Shown: positions 36,901 to 46,659 of the stretch, in pieces
How the letters are laid out: the number at the start of each line of letters is the position of its first letter
How positions within the stretch are numbered: the first letter of the stretch is position 1
DNA from: Closterium sp. Naga37s-1
Taxonomy: Eukaryota; Streptophyta; Zygnematophyceae; Desmidiales; Closteriaceae
Direction of reading: 5' to 3'
Assembly: GCA_947471745.1 (NCBI GenBank)
Contig: CANJKZ010000975.1
Location: 1 to 64,000, forward strand
Length of the DNA: 64,000 nt
The notes under the pieces: model-generated
What the model was told of the DNA's origin: nothing
The model's database searches: none
Seen by the model: only the letters and a program-made list of their open reading frames with translations
Program-made: the position numbers and the translations under genes

Positions 36901-38289
36901 GCGGGTCTTGCGGTCCTTCAGCAGCAAGAAGTACAAGCTGCCGTCCTTGGCAGCCACGCGGAACGGCCCGCACAGGTCGAGGTGCACGACGGCCAGCACG
37001 TCGTCGGAGTCGGAGCCTTGGTCGGGGAAGGTGTGCCGCGCCAGCTTCCCGCCGATGCACGAGACACATGGTGAGTCGGCCCCCGTTGTCGACTTGAGGT
37101 CCAGCCCAATGGCGACCTCGTTCGTCGCCGAGCTCCGGATGGTGTCCATGCCGACATGTGCAAGTCTCGCATGCATCCTGTCCGGTGTCGACTTTGTCTT
37201 AGAGACGATCGCCCTCAGGGCCACAACCTCCATCGTGGGCGACGTCGACCTCGTTGAGCAGGGACGCAGGTCGGTGCAGAGGACACGCCCGGAGTACGTC
37301 GCCCGACCGAGCACCTCTCCTGCTGCCGAGACGAGCAGCATCCCGTCGCCGTCTTCCTGCAGCTTCACGCCATGCTCCTTCAGCTGGCCGGACGACAGCA
37401 GGTTTGCCCGCACACCCGGGACGTACAGCACGTCGGGGATGAGCACCTGCTTCCCGGCCTCTCCTTGCAGGGCGACGGTGCCGCGGCCCTGGACGTCCTG
37501 CAGCGCCCCATTGAAGCCGCGCACGTGCTTGATGGAGCCGCTCGTCTGCAGGTCGACGAAGGCTTCCTTCGTCCCCATCAGGTGGTGGGAGCAGCCGCTG
37601 TCGAGCAGGATTACCGCCGGGTTCGCCTGCACAGCTGCCGCCACCGCCTGGAAGTCTTCTCCGGCCTCCGGCGCCAGCGAGACGGTCGGATGCACGACGC
37701 CGACCAGCAAGCACGACGCCGTCTTGTCGTCCCGCCCCTTGCCGCCAGCAGAGGAGTCGGCGTCCTTCGCCGAGGTCGACGTCGTCGACTGCTTCTCCTT
37801 GCGCGGCTTGTTTCCTCCTCGACGAGGACGACGACTGCCAGACCTCCCGCGGCCTCCCTTGGCGTCGTCGTCGTCGGAGTCACTGCGGTCGGGGCACTCG
37901 AAGGAGAGGTGGTCGGGGTCGCCGTACAGCCAGCACTCCCGACGTCGACCTCCTCCTCCTCGACCGCTGTCCTTGGTCGACCTCTTCTTGTCGACCTCCT
38001 TGGCCGGCTTCCAGCCACTGCTACCACCGCCGCCGGACTGTCCGCGCTGCCCCGGTCGACCTCCTTGCTTCGCCGGGGCGACGAAGTTCGCCTGCGCTAA
38101 GAGCTCCTGGGACCGCTCTGCCTCCTGCATCGCCTCGTCCTGCAGGATGTACGAGGTCAAGTTGTTCTCGTTGAGCGTCGTCCTTGTGCTCGGCGCCATC
38201 GACAGCCGCTTCAGGAGGTTGTAGCTGCTCGAAAGTCCCTGCATGACGTGGGTGATGTACGACGCCGTCGAGTACTGCGCGTCGGCCAT
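33985..38289 (-). CDS. Copia pol polyprotein (protease-integrase-RT-RNase H)
   Basis: A 1434-codon frame. Residues 1-70 resemble the C-terminal part of Copia gag. A zinc-knuckle-like motif lies at 119-132 (CWLYGDPDHLSFEC). Aspartic protease has ILLDSGCSHH at about 227-236, with the catalytic Asp in DSG. The GAG-pre-integrase region is around 370-425 (CVSCIGGKLARHTF). The integrase core has its acidic triad near 438 (HLDLCGPF), 501 (SDRGGEF) and 537 (QQNGMAERE). A long acidic, Pro/Ser/Thr-rich hinge runs from about 670 to 890. Reverse transcriptase spans about 930-1170 with the active-site motif YVDD at 1099-1102. RNase H spans about 1267-1400 (GYVDADDAGD, SSTESEYVA, WVDNKSAI). The protein copies the element's RNA into DNA and integrates it. 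Pol is uninterrupted over this length, which suggests a fairly young copy. The identification is secure; whether it is expressed is unknown. Confidence 0.95.
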   Translation of the reverse strand: MADAQYSTASYITHVMQGLSSSYNLLKRLSMAPSTRTTLNENNLTSYILQDEAMQEAERSQELLAQANFVAPAKQGGRPGQRGQSGGGGSSGWKPAKEVDKKRSTKDSGRGGGGRRRECWLYGDPDHLSFECPDRSDSDDDDAKGGRGRSGSRRPRRGGNKPRKEKQSTTSTSAKDADSSAGGKGRDDKTASCLLVGVVHPTVSLAPEAGEDFQAVAAAVQANPAVILLDSGCSHHLMGTKEAFVDLQTSGSIKHVRGFNGALQDVQGRGTVALQGEAGKQVLIPDVLYVPGVRANLLSSGQLKEHGVKLQEDGDGMLLVSAAGEVLGRATYSGRVLCTDLRPCSTRSTSPTMEVVALRAIVSKTKSTPDRMHARLAHVGMDTIRSSATNEVAIGLDLKSTTGADSPCVSCIGGKLARHTFPDQGSDSDDVLAVVHLDLCGPFRVAAKDGSLYFLLLKDRKTRFVWVRPVTKKSDVLLEFQKWLVLVERQTKTSVLMLRSDRGGEFLGKKFTDFVDGKGIVHDLTCPYTPQQNGMAEREMRTVVESVRTMLLHMGVQHHWWHLALRQAVWVRNCLERSTLPSGTTPYQLLSGQKPDLSLARVWGCMAQFLVPEQQRGGKLKPKARWGLHLGVSEESKGWELLDVANNRVVTTSDVVFYEDLSLEVWKSEYGPVSGRTPTTTPTDTSTATLPLLAEVGGLAAEDDVDVRPPSPPSPAPPLLADLRGLTLVSASGDEGSSGTSPSAPARVIAGGRRDERQVDVRVQSTLLGEEQVEEKQPTGEQAAVKPTTEQSATRQSAEGPTTGERSARTSTEVQQDDEGSEDGDEGGDAEESTKSDVVEVRPEPRKSGRLRRPPDFFVPAAFTTVYDVDDEDLAYDDAEEDEEFPELDPDMHANSEHRWDISTMTVKEALASWKGPAVKSAMEEEIRNLINMGTWGLVERPPGVNIIKNRWVLTTKYHVDDTVEREKARLVVKGFTQVYGADYDETFAPVGSYVTLRIFLSIVAVLNLNLMQLDMKNAFLQSKLDRVLYMSQPDYFNDGTGRVCKLRKSLYGLKQSPLLWYLALNDVLVGTGWKKSQVDEALYFKVDDDGVACWVLVYVDDLLATSSSTEMLKELKGLLESAFELREISPVQKYLGLEIVRDRSAGKLWLHQQSYADKLRRRFIDEEQTGRTPKTPVSVDAYADLTFDDEEAQERQEEEYRQKFGSLQFTATTTRPDIAFACSKLGSGLTVRSDQHWREVDRCLAYLANTRDTALEFGGGPESLELVGYVDADDAGDKQNRTSTGGYVFVYRGAAVSWSSQRIKCATLSSTESEYVAATEAGKEGRRLRFLLAEFRQLDAGKPTVLWVDNKSAITVAEGMGLTGNLKHMERRQAWLQHMVRRGKFSLRYIPTTEQPADFMTKALHYPAFNRCSVAIGQVRLADVGDEDDDVQQ

Positions 38290-38730
38290 CCTGATGGTGG
38301 TGAGAATTCGCTGGGATCGGTTGCAGTAGTCGTCGGCTGCCCATACGCAGGTGCGTCAGCTGCCCCTCCAGCTGGGTGATGAACAAGTCGTCGGTGACTT
38401 GGTAGGTCGACTCAATGAAGTGCCACGCCCGGTGGCCAGCGTCGAGGTACTCTCGGCACCACTTCAAGGCGATCTGCACGCCCGGCGAGCAGCACCGCAA
38501 GATGACCGTGAAGGTCAACAGCTGTACGGCGCGAAACTCCGCCCGCAAGTCGGGGTGGTGCTCATCCGGCGTCGCCACGGTCCCTTGGGCGAAGCCGATC
38601 AGCCCGGCCATCTCCACCTGGGGCTCGATGGATTCCTTCCAGGTGAGTATGTCGGGTCGACCAACGAGCGGTAGGGTGACCAAGATCCTGTCTGGCGTAA
38701 ACTTGAAGTAGCCGTAGCTCGGTGCTATGT
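37890..38730 (-). other. gag region of the Copia element
   Basis: The upstream part of the coding region reads like Copia gag. Near 38590-38680 the minus strand encodes PLVGRPDILTWKESIEPQ followed by VEMAGLIGFAQG, matching the usual start of the gag polypeptide family (wild pattern L-x-G-x-N-Y-x-x-W). Helical gag sequence follows (LLKRLSMAPSTRTTLNENNL), with a Gly/Arg-rich stretch and the zinc knuckle at the end. Gag forms the virus-like particle that packages the element's RNA. Breaks, if any, are counted in the element entry. Confidence 0.8.
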
Positions 38731-39197
38731 CGGCGACAATCCGCTTCGTCGACCTCCGACGTCACCCTGCGAGGAGCATGCAGTCGCCGACGACTGCACC
38801 CCTCGCGCCTGAACGCCACCGGCTTCACCGGCGTGTATCACACCTCGCTGCCTCGATGTGCCTCCAGCACTGCTGCCGACTTGACCACCACCAGCGTTGA
38901 CGCCCACGTCGACGCCGCCTTCGTCGTGTACCGGTCGAGGAGAGGCAGGTCGATAAGGGTGCTCCGTCGCCCACATGGTGCGGAGTCCAGCCTCGACGAC
39001 CGCCCAAGGCAGGTCGCCATACTCGTTGGCCTCGTGCCTTCTCCTCGCGTTCTCCAGCCGTGCCTCCAGGGTGTCCACCACCCCTGCGTCACCTACGGCT
39101 CCTACCATAGTGACTACCGCACAGCTGCCGGCCTGCAACTACGAATTAGGTAAGTGGTGTCTACGTCGACCTGACTGAAAGGTAAGTCGTGTGTCGT
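38731..39197 (-). other. Leader between primer-binding site and gag
   Basis: About 470 bases without a supported gene. This is where the untranslated leader and packaging signal of an LTR element lie. Several short open frames exist on both strands, but none resembles a known domain. Confidence 0.6.
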
Positions 39198-39214
39198 CCA
39201 CGCTCACCGCACCA
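39198..39214 (-). other. Primer-binding site, tRNA-Phe type
   Basis: Immediately inside the 5' LTR the plus strand reads CCACGCTCACCGCACCA. This equals the 3' end of plant cytosolic tRNA-Phe including its CCA tail, from my memory of the wheat germ sequence. The element's RNA carries the complement, starting TGGTGCGGTGAG, so this tRNA would prime minus-strand synthesis. There is no gap between site and LTR, which independently fixes the LTR boundary at 39215. Confidence 0.85.
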
Positions 39215-40182
39215 TGCGGAGAAAACTACGGGCTAGGCACGGATGCTCGTGTGATATCTGCGTTCGTTGGTCCTTAGTCGTTTTCCTAATGGACACACTG
39301 CTTGCTAGTTCACGGGGAAATTTGGCAAGAGTTTCACTAGAGAAAGTTGACAATAATGGTACAATGAAGTTGGCATGGCAAGACTACATCAGAGCTAGCA
39401 TTCAGGTCGGTCGACTGGCAGCGCAGCATGGTCGACCGCGTTCCAGCACGACTTGGTCAACCGCGCTCTAGCAGTGCAAAGTCGACGGCGTGCCAACGAT
39501 GCAGGTCGACGGCGTGCCAGCGTAGCTCCCGCAGTACAGCATCGCACCAGCTTCGCAGGTGCTCCCAGATGATTGGCGTGCTAAGCCTTGTCACCTGCAC
39601 AACGCACACACCAAGTCAACCTGGCGCTGACGACTGCATGATCAGCCACGTCGACCTCGGGATACCACCACCGAGGTCGGACTCGCCAACTTCGCCTGGG
39701 CGACCGTCGCACTCCTCCGCAGAACCTCGTCACCCAGGTAACCTGGTCGACCGGGCAACCACGTCGACCAGCTGCTCCTGTATGTGCCCGCCTACCTCCC
39801 AAGTCGACGACCACCCCAAGTCGACCTCACCACGTCGACCACACCCCTGGTCAACCAGCTCCAGGTCGACGTCACTCCTGGTCGACCACCTCCACGTCGA
39901 CCAGCACTCCTGGTCGACCAGCTCCATGTCGACCAGCGCAGTTGTCAGCCAACCACCCAAGTCGGCTACCCGAAGTTGGCGTCACCAAGTCGACGCCCTC
40001 CGCAGGTCGACTTTCCAGGTCGACCTCCCTAAAGTCGGCGCCCGTGCAGTGGCCCCCGTGCAGGTCGACCTCCTCGTCAACCAGCTCGCCCACTACTGCA
40101 GGTCGGCTGCTCCCCTCACACCCGACCACGAAGTCAGCTCCGCCCAAGCGCGGACGGGGCCAACACACAACTCCCGTTGACA
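39215..40182 (-). repeat. 5' LTR of the Copia element
   Basis: About 968 bp, TGCGGAGAAAAC to CCCGTTGACA on the plus strand; in the element's direction it begins TGTCAACGGG and ends TCTCCGCA. By eye it matches 32853-33856 with some two dozen substitutions and two small length differences, one near the TGCGG end and one of under 20 bp near 40040. It should carry the promoter, but I could not pick out a convincing TATA box. Confidence 0.92.
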
Positions 40183-40399
40183 GGTACTAGGAGTAAGTGC
40201 GTTACTAACCCATATGGTTGGTACCAAGAGTGAGTACGTTACTTACCCATGTGGTTGGTACCAAGAGTAAGTGCGTTATTTACTCATATGGTTGGCACCA
40301 AGAGTGAGTGCATTACTTGCCTATATGGTTGGTACCAATATTAAGTACGCTACTTACCCGTGTGGTTGGTACCAAGAGTAAGTGCGTTACTCACCCATA

Positions 40400-42800
40400 T
40401 GGTTGGTACCAAAAGTGAGTACGTTACTTACCCATATGGTTGGTACCAAGAGTGAGTGCGTTACGTACCGATATGGTTGGTACCCAGAGTAAGTGCGTTA
40501 CTTACCCAGATGGTTGGTACCAAGAGTAAGTACGTTACTTACCCATGTGGTTGGTACCAAGAGTGAGTGCGTTACTTACCCATATGGTTGGTACCAGGGG
40601 TGAGTGCGTCACTTACCCATGTGGCTGGTACCAAGAGTAAGTGCGTTACTTACCCGTATGGTTAGTACCAAGAGTAAGTGCGTTACATACCCATATGGTT
40701 GGTTCTAGGAGTAAGTGCGTTACTTACCGATATGGTTGGTACCAGGAGTAAGTGCGTTACTTACCGATATGGTTGTTACCCAGAGTAAGTGCGTTACTTA
40801 CCCATATGGTTGGTACCAAGAGTGAGTACGTTACTTACCCATGTGGTTGGTACCAAGAATAAGTGCGTTACTTACCCATATGGTTGGTACCAAGGGTGAG
40901 TGCGTTACTTACCCATGTGGTTGGTACCAAGAGTAAGTGCGTTACTTACCCATATGATTGGTACCAAGAGTATGTGCATAATTTACCTATATGGTTGGTA
41001 CCAAGAATAAATGCGTTACTTACCCGTATAGTTGGTACCAGGAGTAAGTGCGTTACTTACCCATATGGTTGGTACAAAGAGTGAGTGCGTTACTTACCCA
41101 TGTGGTTGGTACCTAGAGTAATTGCGTTACTTACTCATATGGTTGGTACCAAGAGTGAGTGCGTTACTTACCCATTTGGTTGGTACCAAGAGTAAGTGCG
41201 TTACTTCACGATAACATTGGTACCCAGAGTACGTTCGTTACTTACCTATATGGTTGGTACCAAGAGTGAGTACGTTACTTACCCATGTGGTTGGTACCAA
41301 GAGTAAGTTCGTTACTTACCCATATGGTTGGTACTGGGAGTAAGTGCGTTCCTTACCCATATGGTTGGTGACAAGAGTGAGTACGTTACTTACCCATGTG
41401 GTTGATACCAAGAGTTAGTGCGTTACTTACCCATGTGGTTGGTACCAAGAGTAAGTTCGTTACTTAACCATATGGTTGGTACCAGGAGTAAGTGCGTTAC
41501 TTACCCATATGGTTGGTACCTAGAGTGAGTACGTTACTTACCCATGTGGTTGGTACCAAGAGTAAGTGCGTTACTTACTAATATGGTTGGCACCAAGAGT
41601 GAGTGCATTACTTACCCATATGGTTTGTACCAAGATTATGTACGGTACTTACCCATGTGGTTGGTACCAAGAGTAAGTGCGTTACTAACCCATATGGTTG
41701 GTACCAAAAGTGAGTGCGTTACTTACCCATATGGTTGGTACCAAGAGTGAGTGCGTTACGTACCGATATGGTTGGTACCCAGAGTAAGTGCGTTACTTAC
41801 CCAGATGGTTGGTACCAAGGGTAAGTACGTTACTTACCCATGTGGTTGGTACCAAGAGTGAGTGCGTTACTTACCCATATGGTTGGTACCAAGGGTGAGT
41901 GCGTCACTTACCCATGTGGCTGGTACCAAGAGTAAGTGCGTTACTTACACGTATGGTTAGTACCAAGAGTAAGTGCGTTACATACCCATATGGTTGTTAC
42001 CAAGGGTGAGTGCGTTACTTACCCATGTGGTTGGTACCAAGAGTAAGTGCGTTACTTACCCATATGGTTGGTACCAAGAGTATGTGCATAATTTACCTAT
42101 ATGGTTGGTTCCAAAAATAAATGCGTTACTTACCCGTATGGTTGGTACCAGGAGTAAGTGCCTTACTTACCCATATGGTTGGTACAAAGAGTGAGTGCGT
42201 TACTTACCCATGTGGTTGGTACCTAGAGTAATTGCGTTACTTACTCAAATGGTTGGTACCAAGAGTGAGTGCGTTACTTACCCATTTGGTTGGTACCAAG
42301 AGTAAGTGCGTTACTTAACGATAACATTGGTACCCAGAGTACGTTCGTTACTTACCCATATGGTTGGTACCAAGAGTGAGTACGTCACTTACCCATGTGG
42401 TTGGTACCAAGAGTAAGTTCGTTACTTACCCATATATTTGGTACTGGGAGTAAGTGCGTTCCTTACCCATATGGTTGGTGACAAGAGTGAGTACGTTACT
42501 TACCCATGTGGTTGATACCAAGAGTTAGTGCGTTACTTACCCATGTGGTTGGTACCAAGAGTAAGTTCGTTACTTAACCATATGGTTGGTACCAGGAGTA
42601 AGTGCGTTACTTACCCATATGGTTGGTACCTAGAGTGAGTACGTTACTTACCCATGTGGTTGGTACCAAGAGTAAGTGCGTTACTTACTAATATGGTTGG
42701 CACCAAGAGTGAGTGCATTACTTACCCATATGGTTTGTACCAAGATTATGTACGGTACTTACCCATGTGGTTGGTACCAAGAGTAAGTGCGTTACTAACC
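40400..42800 (+). repeat. Higher-order satellite duplication, 1.1-1.3 kb unit
   Basis: Two adjacent blocks repeat the same variant order. Matching markers lie 1295 bp apart at first (TTACGTACCGATATGG near 40461 and 41756) and 1110 bp apart later (40863 with 41973; 41544 with 42654). These offsets are 35 and 30 whole monomers, so one copy is shorter by exactly five monomers. Confidence 0.85.
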
Positions 42801-45800
42801 CATATGGTTGGTACCAAGGGTGCGTGCGCTACTTACCTATCTGGTCGGTACAATGATTATGCGCGTTACTTACCCATATGGTTGGTACCAAGAGTACGTG
42901 CATTATTTACCCGTATGGTTGGTACCAAGTATCATTGCGTTACTTACCCGTATGGTTGGTACCAGGAGTAAGTTTGTTACTTACCCATATGGTTGGTACA
43001 AAGAGTGAGTGCGTTATTTACCCATGTGGTTGGTACCAAGAGTCAGTGCGTTACTTACTCATATGGTTCGTCCCAAGAGTGAGTGCGTTACTTACCCATA
43101 TGGTTGGTGCCAAGAGTAAGAGCGTTACTTACCGATATGGTTGGTACCCAGAGTAAGTGCGTTACTTACCCATATGGTTGGTACCAAAAGTGAGTACGTT
43201 ACTTACCCATATGGTTGGCACCAAGAGTGAGTGCATTACTTACCCATATGGTTGGTACCAAGATTAAGTACGTTACTTACCCGTATGGTTGGTACCAAGA
43301 GTGAGTGTGTTACTTACCCATGTGGTTGGTACCAAGAGTGAGTGCGTTACTTACCTTACCAAGAGTAAGTGCAATACTTACCCATATGGTTGGTACCAAG
43401 AGTGAGTGCGTTACTTACCCATATGGTTGGTACCAAGAGTGAGTGCGTTACTTACCGATATGGTTGGTACCCAGAGTAAGTGCGTTACTTACCCATGTAG
43501 TTGGTACCAATAGTGAGTACGTTACTTACCCATGTGGTTGGTACCAAGAGTGAGTGCGTTACTTACCCATGTGGTTAGTACCAAGAGTGAGTGCGTTACT
43601 TACCCATATGGTTGGTACCAAGGGTGAGTGCGTTACTTACCCATGTGGTTTGTACCAAGAGTAAGTGCGTTACATACCCGTATGGTTGGTACCAAGAGTC
43701 AGTGCGTTACTTACCCGTATGGTTGGTACCAGGAGTACGTGTGTTACTTACCCATATGGTTGGTACCAAGAATGAGTACGTTACTTACCGATATGGTTGG
43801 TACCCAGAGTACGTGCGTTACTTAACAATATGGTTGGTACCAAGAGTGAGTGCGTTACTTACCGATATGGTTGGTACCAAGAGTAAGTGCGTTACTTACC
43901 GATATGGTTGGTACCAATTGTGAGTACGTTACCTACCCATGTGGTTGGTACCAAGAATACGTGCGTTACTTACCCATATGGTTGGTAACAAGGGTGGATG
44001 CGTTACTTACCCATGTGGTTGGTACCAAGAGTAAGTGCGTTACTTATCCATACGGTTGGTACCAACAGTAAGTTCGTTACTTACCCATGTGGTTGGTACC
44101 AAGAGTAAGTGCGTTATTTACTCATATGGTTGGCACCAAGAGTGAGTGCAATACTTACCCATATGGTTGGTACCAATATTAAGTACGTTACTTACCCGTG
44201 TGGTTGGTACCAAGAGTAATTGCGTTACTTACCCATGTGGTTGGTACCAAGAGTAAGTGCGTTACTTACCCGTATGGTTGGTACCAAGAATGAGTACGTT
44301 ACTTTCCGATATGGTTGGTACCCACAGTACGTGCGTTACTTACCGATATGGTTGGTACCAAGAGTGAGTGCGTTACTTAACCATATGGTTGGTACCAAGA
44401 TTGAGTACGTTCCTTACCCATGTGGTTGGTACCAAGAATACGTGCCTTACTTACCCATATGGTTGGTACCAAGGGTGGATGCGTTACTTATCCATATGGT
44501 TGGTACCAAGAGTAGGTTCGTTACTTACCATATGGTTGGTACCAGGAGTAAGTGCGTTACTAACCCATATGGTTGGTACCAAGAGTGAGTACATTACTTA
44601 CCCATGTGGTTGGTACCAAGAGTAAGTACGTTATTTACTCATATGGTTGGCACCAAGAGTGAGTGCATTACTTACACATATGGTTGGTACCAATATTAAG
44701 TACGTTACTTACCCGTGTGGTTGGTACCAAGAGTAAGTGCGTTACTTACCCATATGGTTGGTACCAAGAATGAGTGCGTTACTTACGCATATGGTTGGTA
44801 CCAAGAGTAAGTGCGTTACTTACCCGTATGGTTAGTACCAAGAGTAAGTGCGTTACATACCCGTATGGTTGGTACCAGGAGTAAGTGCGTTACTTACCCA
44901 TATGGTTGGTACCAAGAACGAGTACGTTACTTACCGATATGGTTGGTACCCAGAGTAAGTGCGGTACTTACCGATATGGTTGGTACCAAGAGTGAGAGCG
45001 TTACTTACCCATATGGTTGGTACCAAGAGTAAGAGCGTTACTTACCGATATGGTTGTTACCCAGAGTAAGTGCGTTACTTACCCATATGGTTGGTACAAA
45101 GAGTGAGTAGGTTACTTACCTATGTGGTTGGTACCAAGAATAAGTGCGTTACTTACCCATATGGTTGGTACCAAGGGTGAGTGCGTTACTTACCCATGTG
45201 GTTGGTACCAGGAGTAAGTGCATTACTTACCCATATGGTTGGTACCAAGAGTGAGTACGTTACTTACCCATGTGGGTGGTACCAAGAGTAAGTGCATTAC
45301 TTACCCGTATAGTTGGTACCAAGAGTAAGTGCGTTACTTAACGATAACATTGGTACCCAGAGTAATTTCGTTACTTACCCATATGGTTGGTACCAAGAGT
45401 GAGTACGTTACTTATCCATGTGGTTGGTACCAAGAGTATGTTCGTTACTTACCCATGTGGTTGGTACCAAGAGTAAATGCGTTACTTATGCGTATGGTTG
45501 GTACCAGGAGTAAGTGTGTTACTTACCCATATGGTTGGTACCAAGAATGAGTACGTTACTTACCGATATGGTTGGTACCCAGAGTACGTGCGTTACTTAA
45601 CGATATGGTTGGTACCAAGAGTGAGTGCGTTACTTACCCATATGGTTGGAACCAAGAGTAAGTGCGTTACTTACCGATATGGTTGGTACCCGGAGTAAGT
45701 CCGTTACTTACCAATATGGTTGGTACCAAGTGTGAGTACGTTACTTATCCTTGTGGTTGGTATGAAGAATACGTGCGTTACTTACCCATATGGTTGGTAC

Positions 45801-46659
45801 CAAGGGTGGATGCGTTACTTACCCATGTGGTTGGTACCAAGAGTAAGTGCGTTACTTATCCATATGGTTGGTACCAACAAGAAGTTCGTTACTTACCGAT
45901 ATGGTTGGCACCAAGAGTAAGTGCGTTACTTACCCATATGGTTGGCACCAAGAGTGGGTGCATTAATTACCCATATGGTTGGTACCAAGATTAAGTACGT
46001 TACTTACCCGTATGGTTGGTACCAAGAGTGAGTGCGTTACTTACCCATATGGTTGGTACCAAGAGTGGATGCGTTACTTACCCATATGGTTGGTACCAAT
46101 TGTGAGTACGTTACTTACCGATATGGTTGGTACCCAGAGTACGTGCGTTACTTAACGATATGGTTGATACCAAGAGTGAGTGCGTTACTTACCCATATGG
46201 TTGGTACCAAGAGTAGGTGCGTTACTTACCGATATGGTTGGTACCCGGAGTAAGTGCGTTACCTACCAATATGGTTGGTACCAAGTGTGAGTACGTTGCT
46301 TACCCATGTGGTTGGTACCAAGAATACGTGCGTTACTTACCCATATGGTTGGTACCAAGGGTGGATGCGTTACCTACCCATGTGGTTGGTACCAAGAGTA
46401 AGTACGTTACTTATCCATATGGTTGGTACCAACAGTAAGTTCGTTACTTACCCATATGGTTGGTACCAAGAGTAAGTGCGTTACTAACCCATATGGTTGG
46501 TACCAAGTGTGAGTACGTTACTTACCCATGTGGTTGGTACCAAGAGTAAGTGCGTTATTTACTCATATGGTTGGCACCAAGAGTAAGTGCATTACTTACC
46601 CATATGGTTGGTACCAATATTAAGTACGTTACTTACCCGTGTGGTTGGTACCAAGAGTA

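Larger units (their letters stand above)
32853..40182 (-). mobile_element. Full-length Ty1/Copia retrotransposon inserted in satellite
   Basis: A 7.3-kb LTR element on the minus strand. It has a 5' LTR at 39215-40182, a primer-binding site at 39198-39214, gag, a long pol frame, a polypurine tract at 33857-33867 and a 3' LTR at 32853-33856. Domain order is zinc knuckle, protease, integrase, reverse transcriptase, RNase H. Integrase before reverse transcriptase defines Ty1/Copia (Pseudoviridae-like). The flanks are a perfect 5-bp duplication, GGTAC (32848-32852 and 40183-40187); joining them restores a satellite monomer. By eye the LTRs differ at roughly 2-3 percent of bases plus a few small length changes. 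At a grass-like rate of 1.3e-8 per site per year that is on the order of one million years, with wide error. The element looks nearly whole, with about one to three breaks overall. Confidence 0.95.

Noticed and set aside
35360-38224. Plus-strand open frames of 319 and 583 codons
   Set aside because: They are antisense to Copia integrase, hinge and protease, and are shadows of the pol frame.
39198-39214. A tRNA-Phe gene fragment
   Set aside because: Only the 3' 17 bases match, with CCA (not encoded in nuclear tRNA genes), and the match touches the LTR. A primer-binding site explains it fully.
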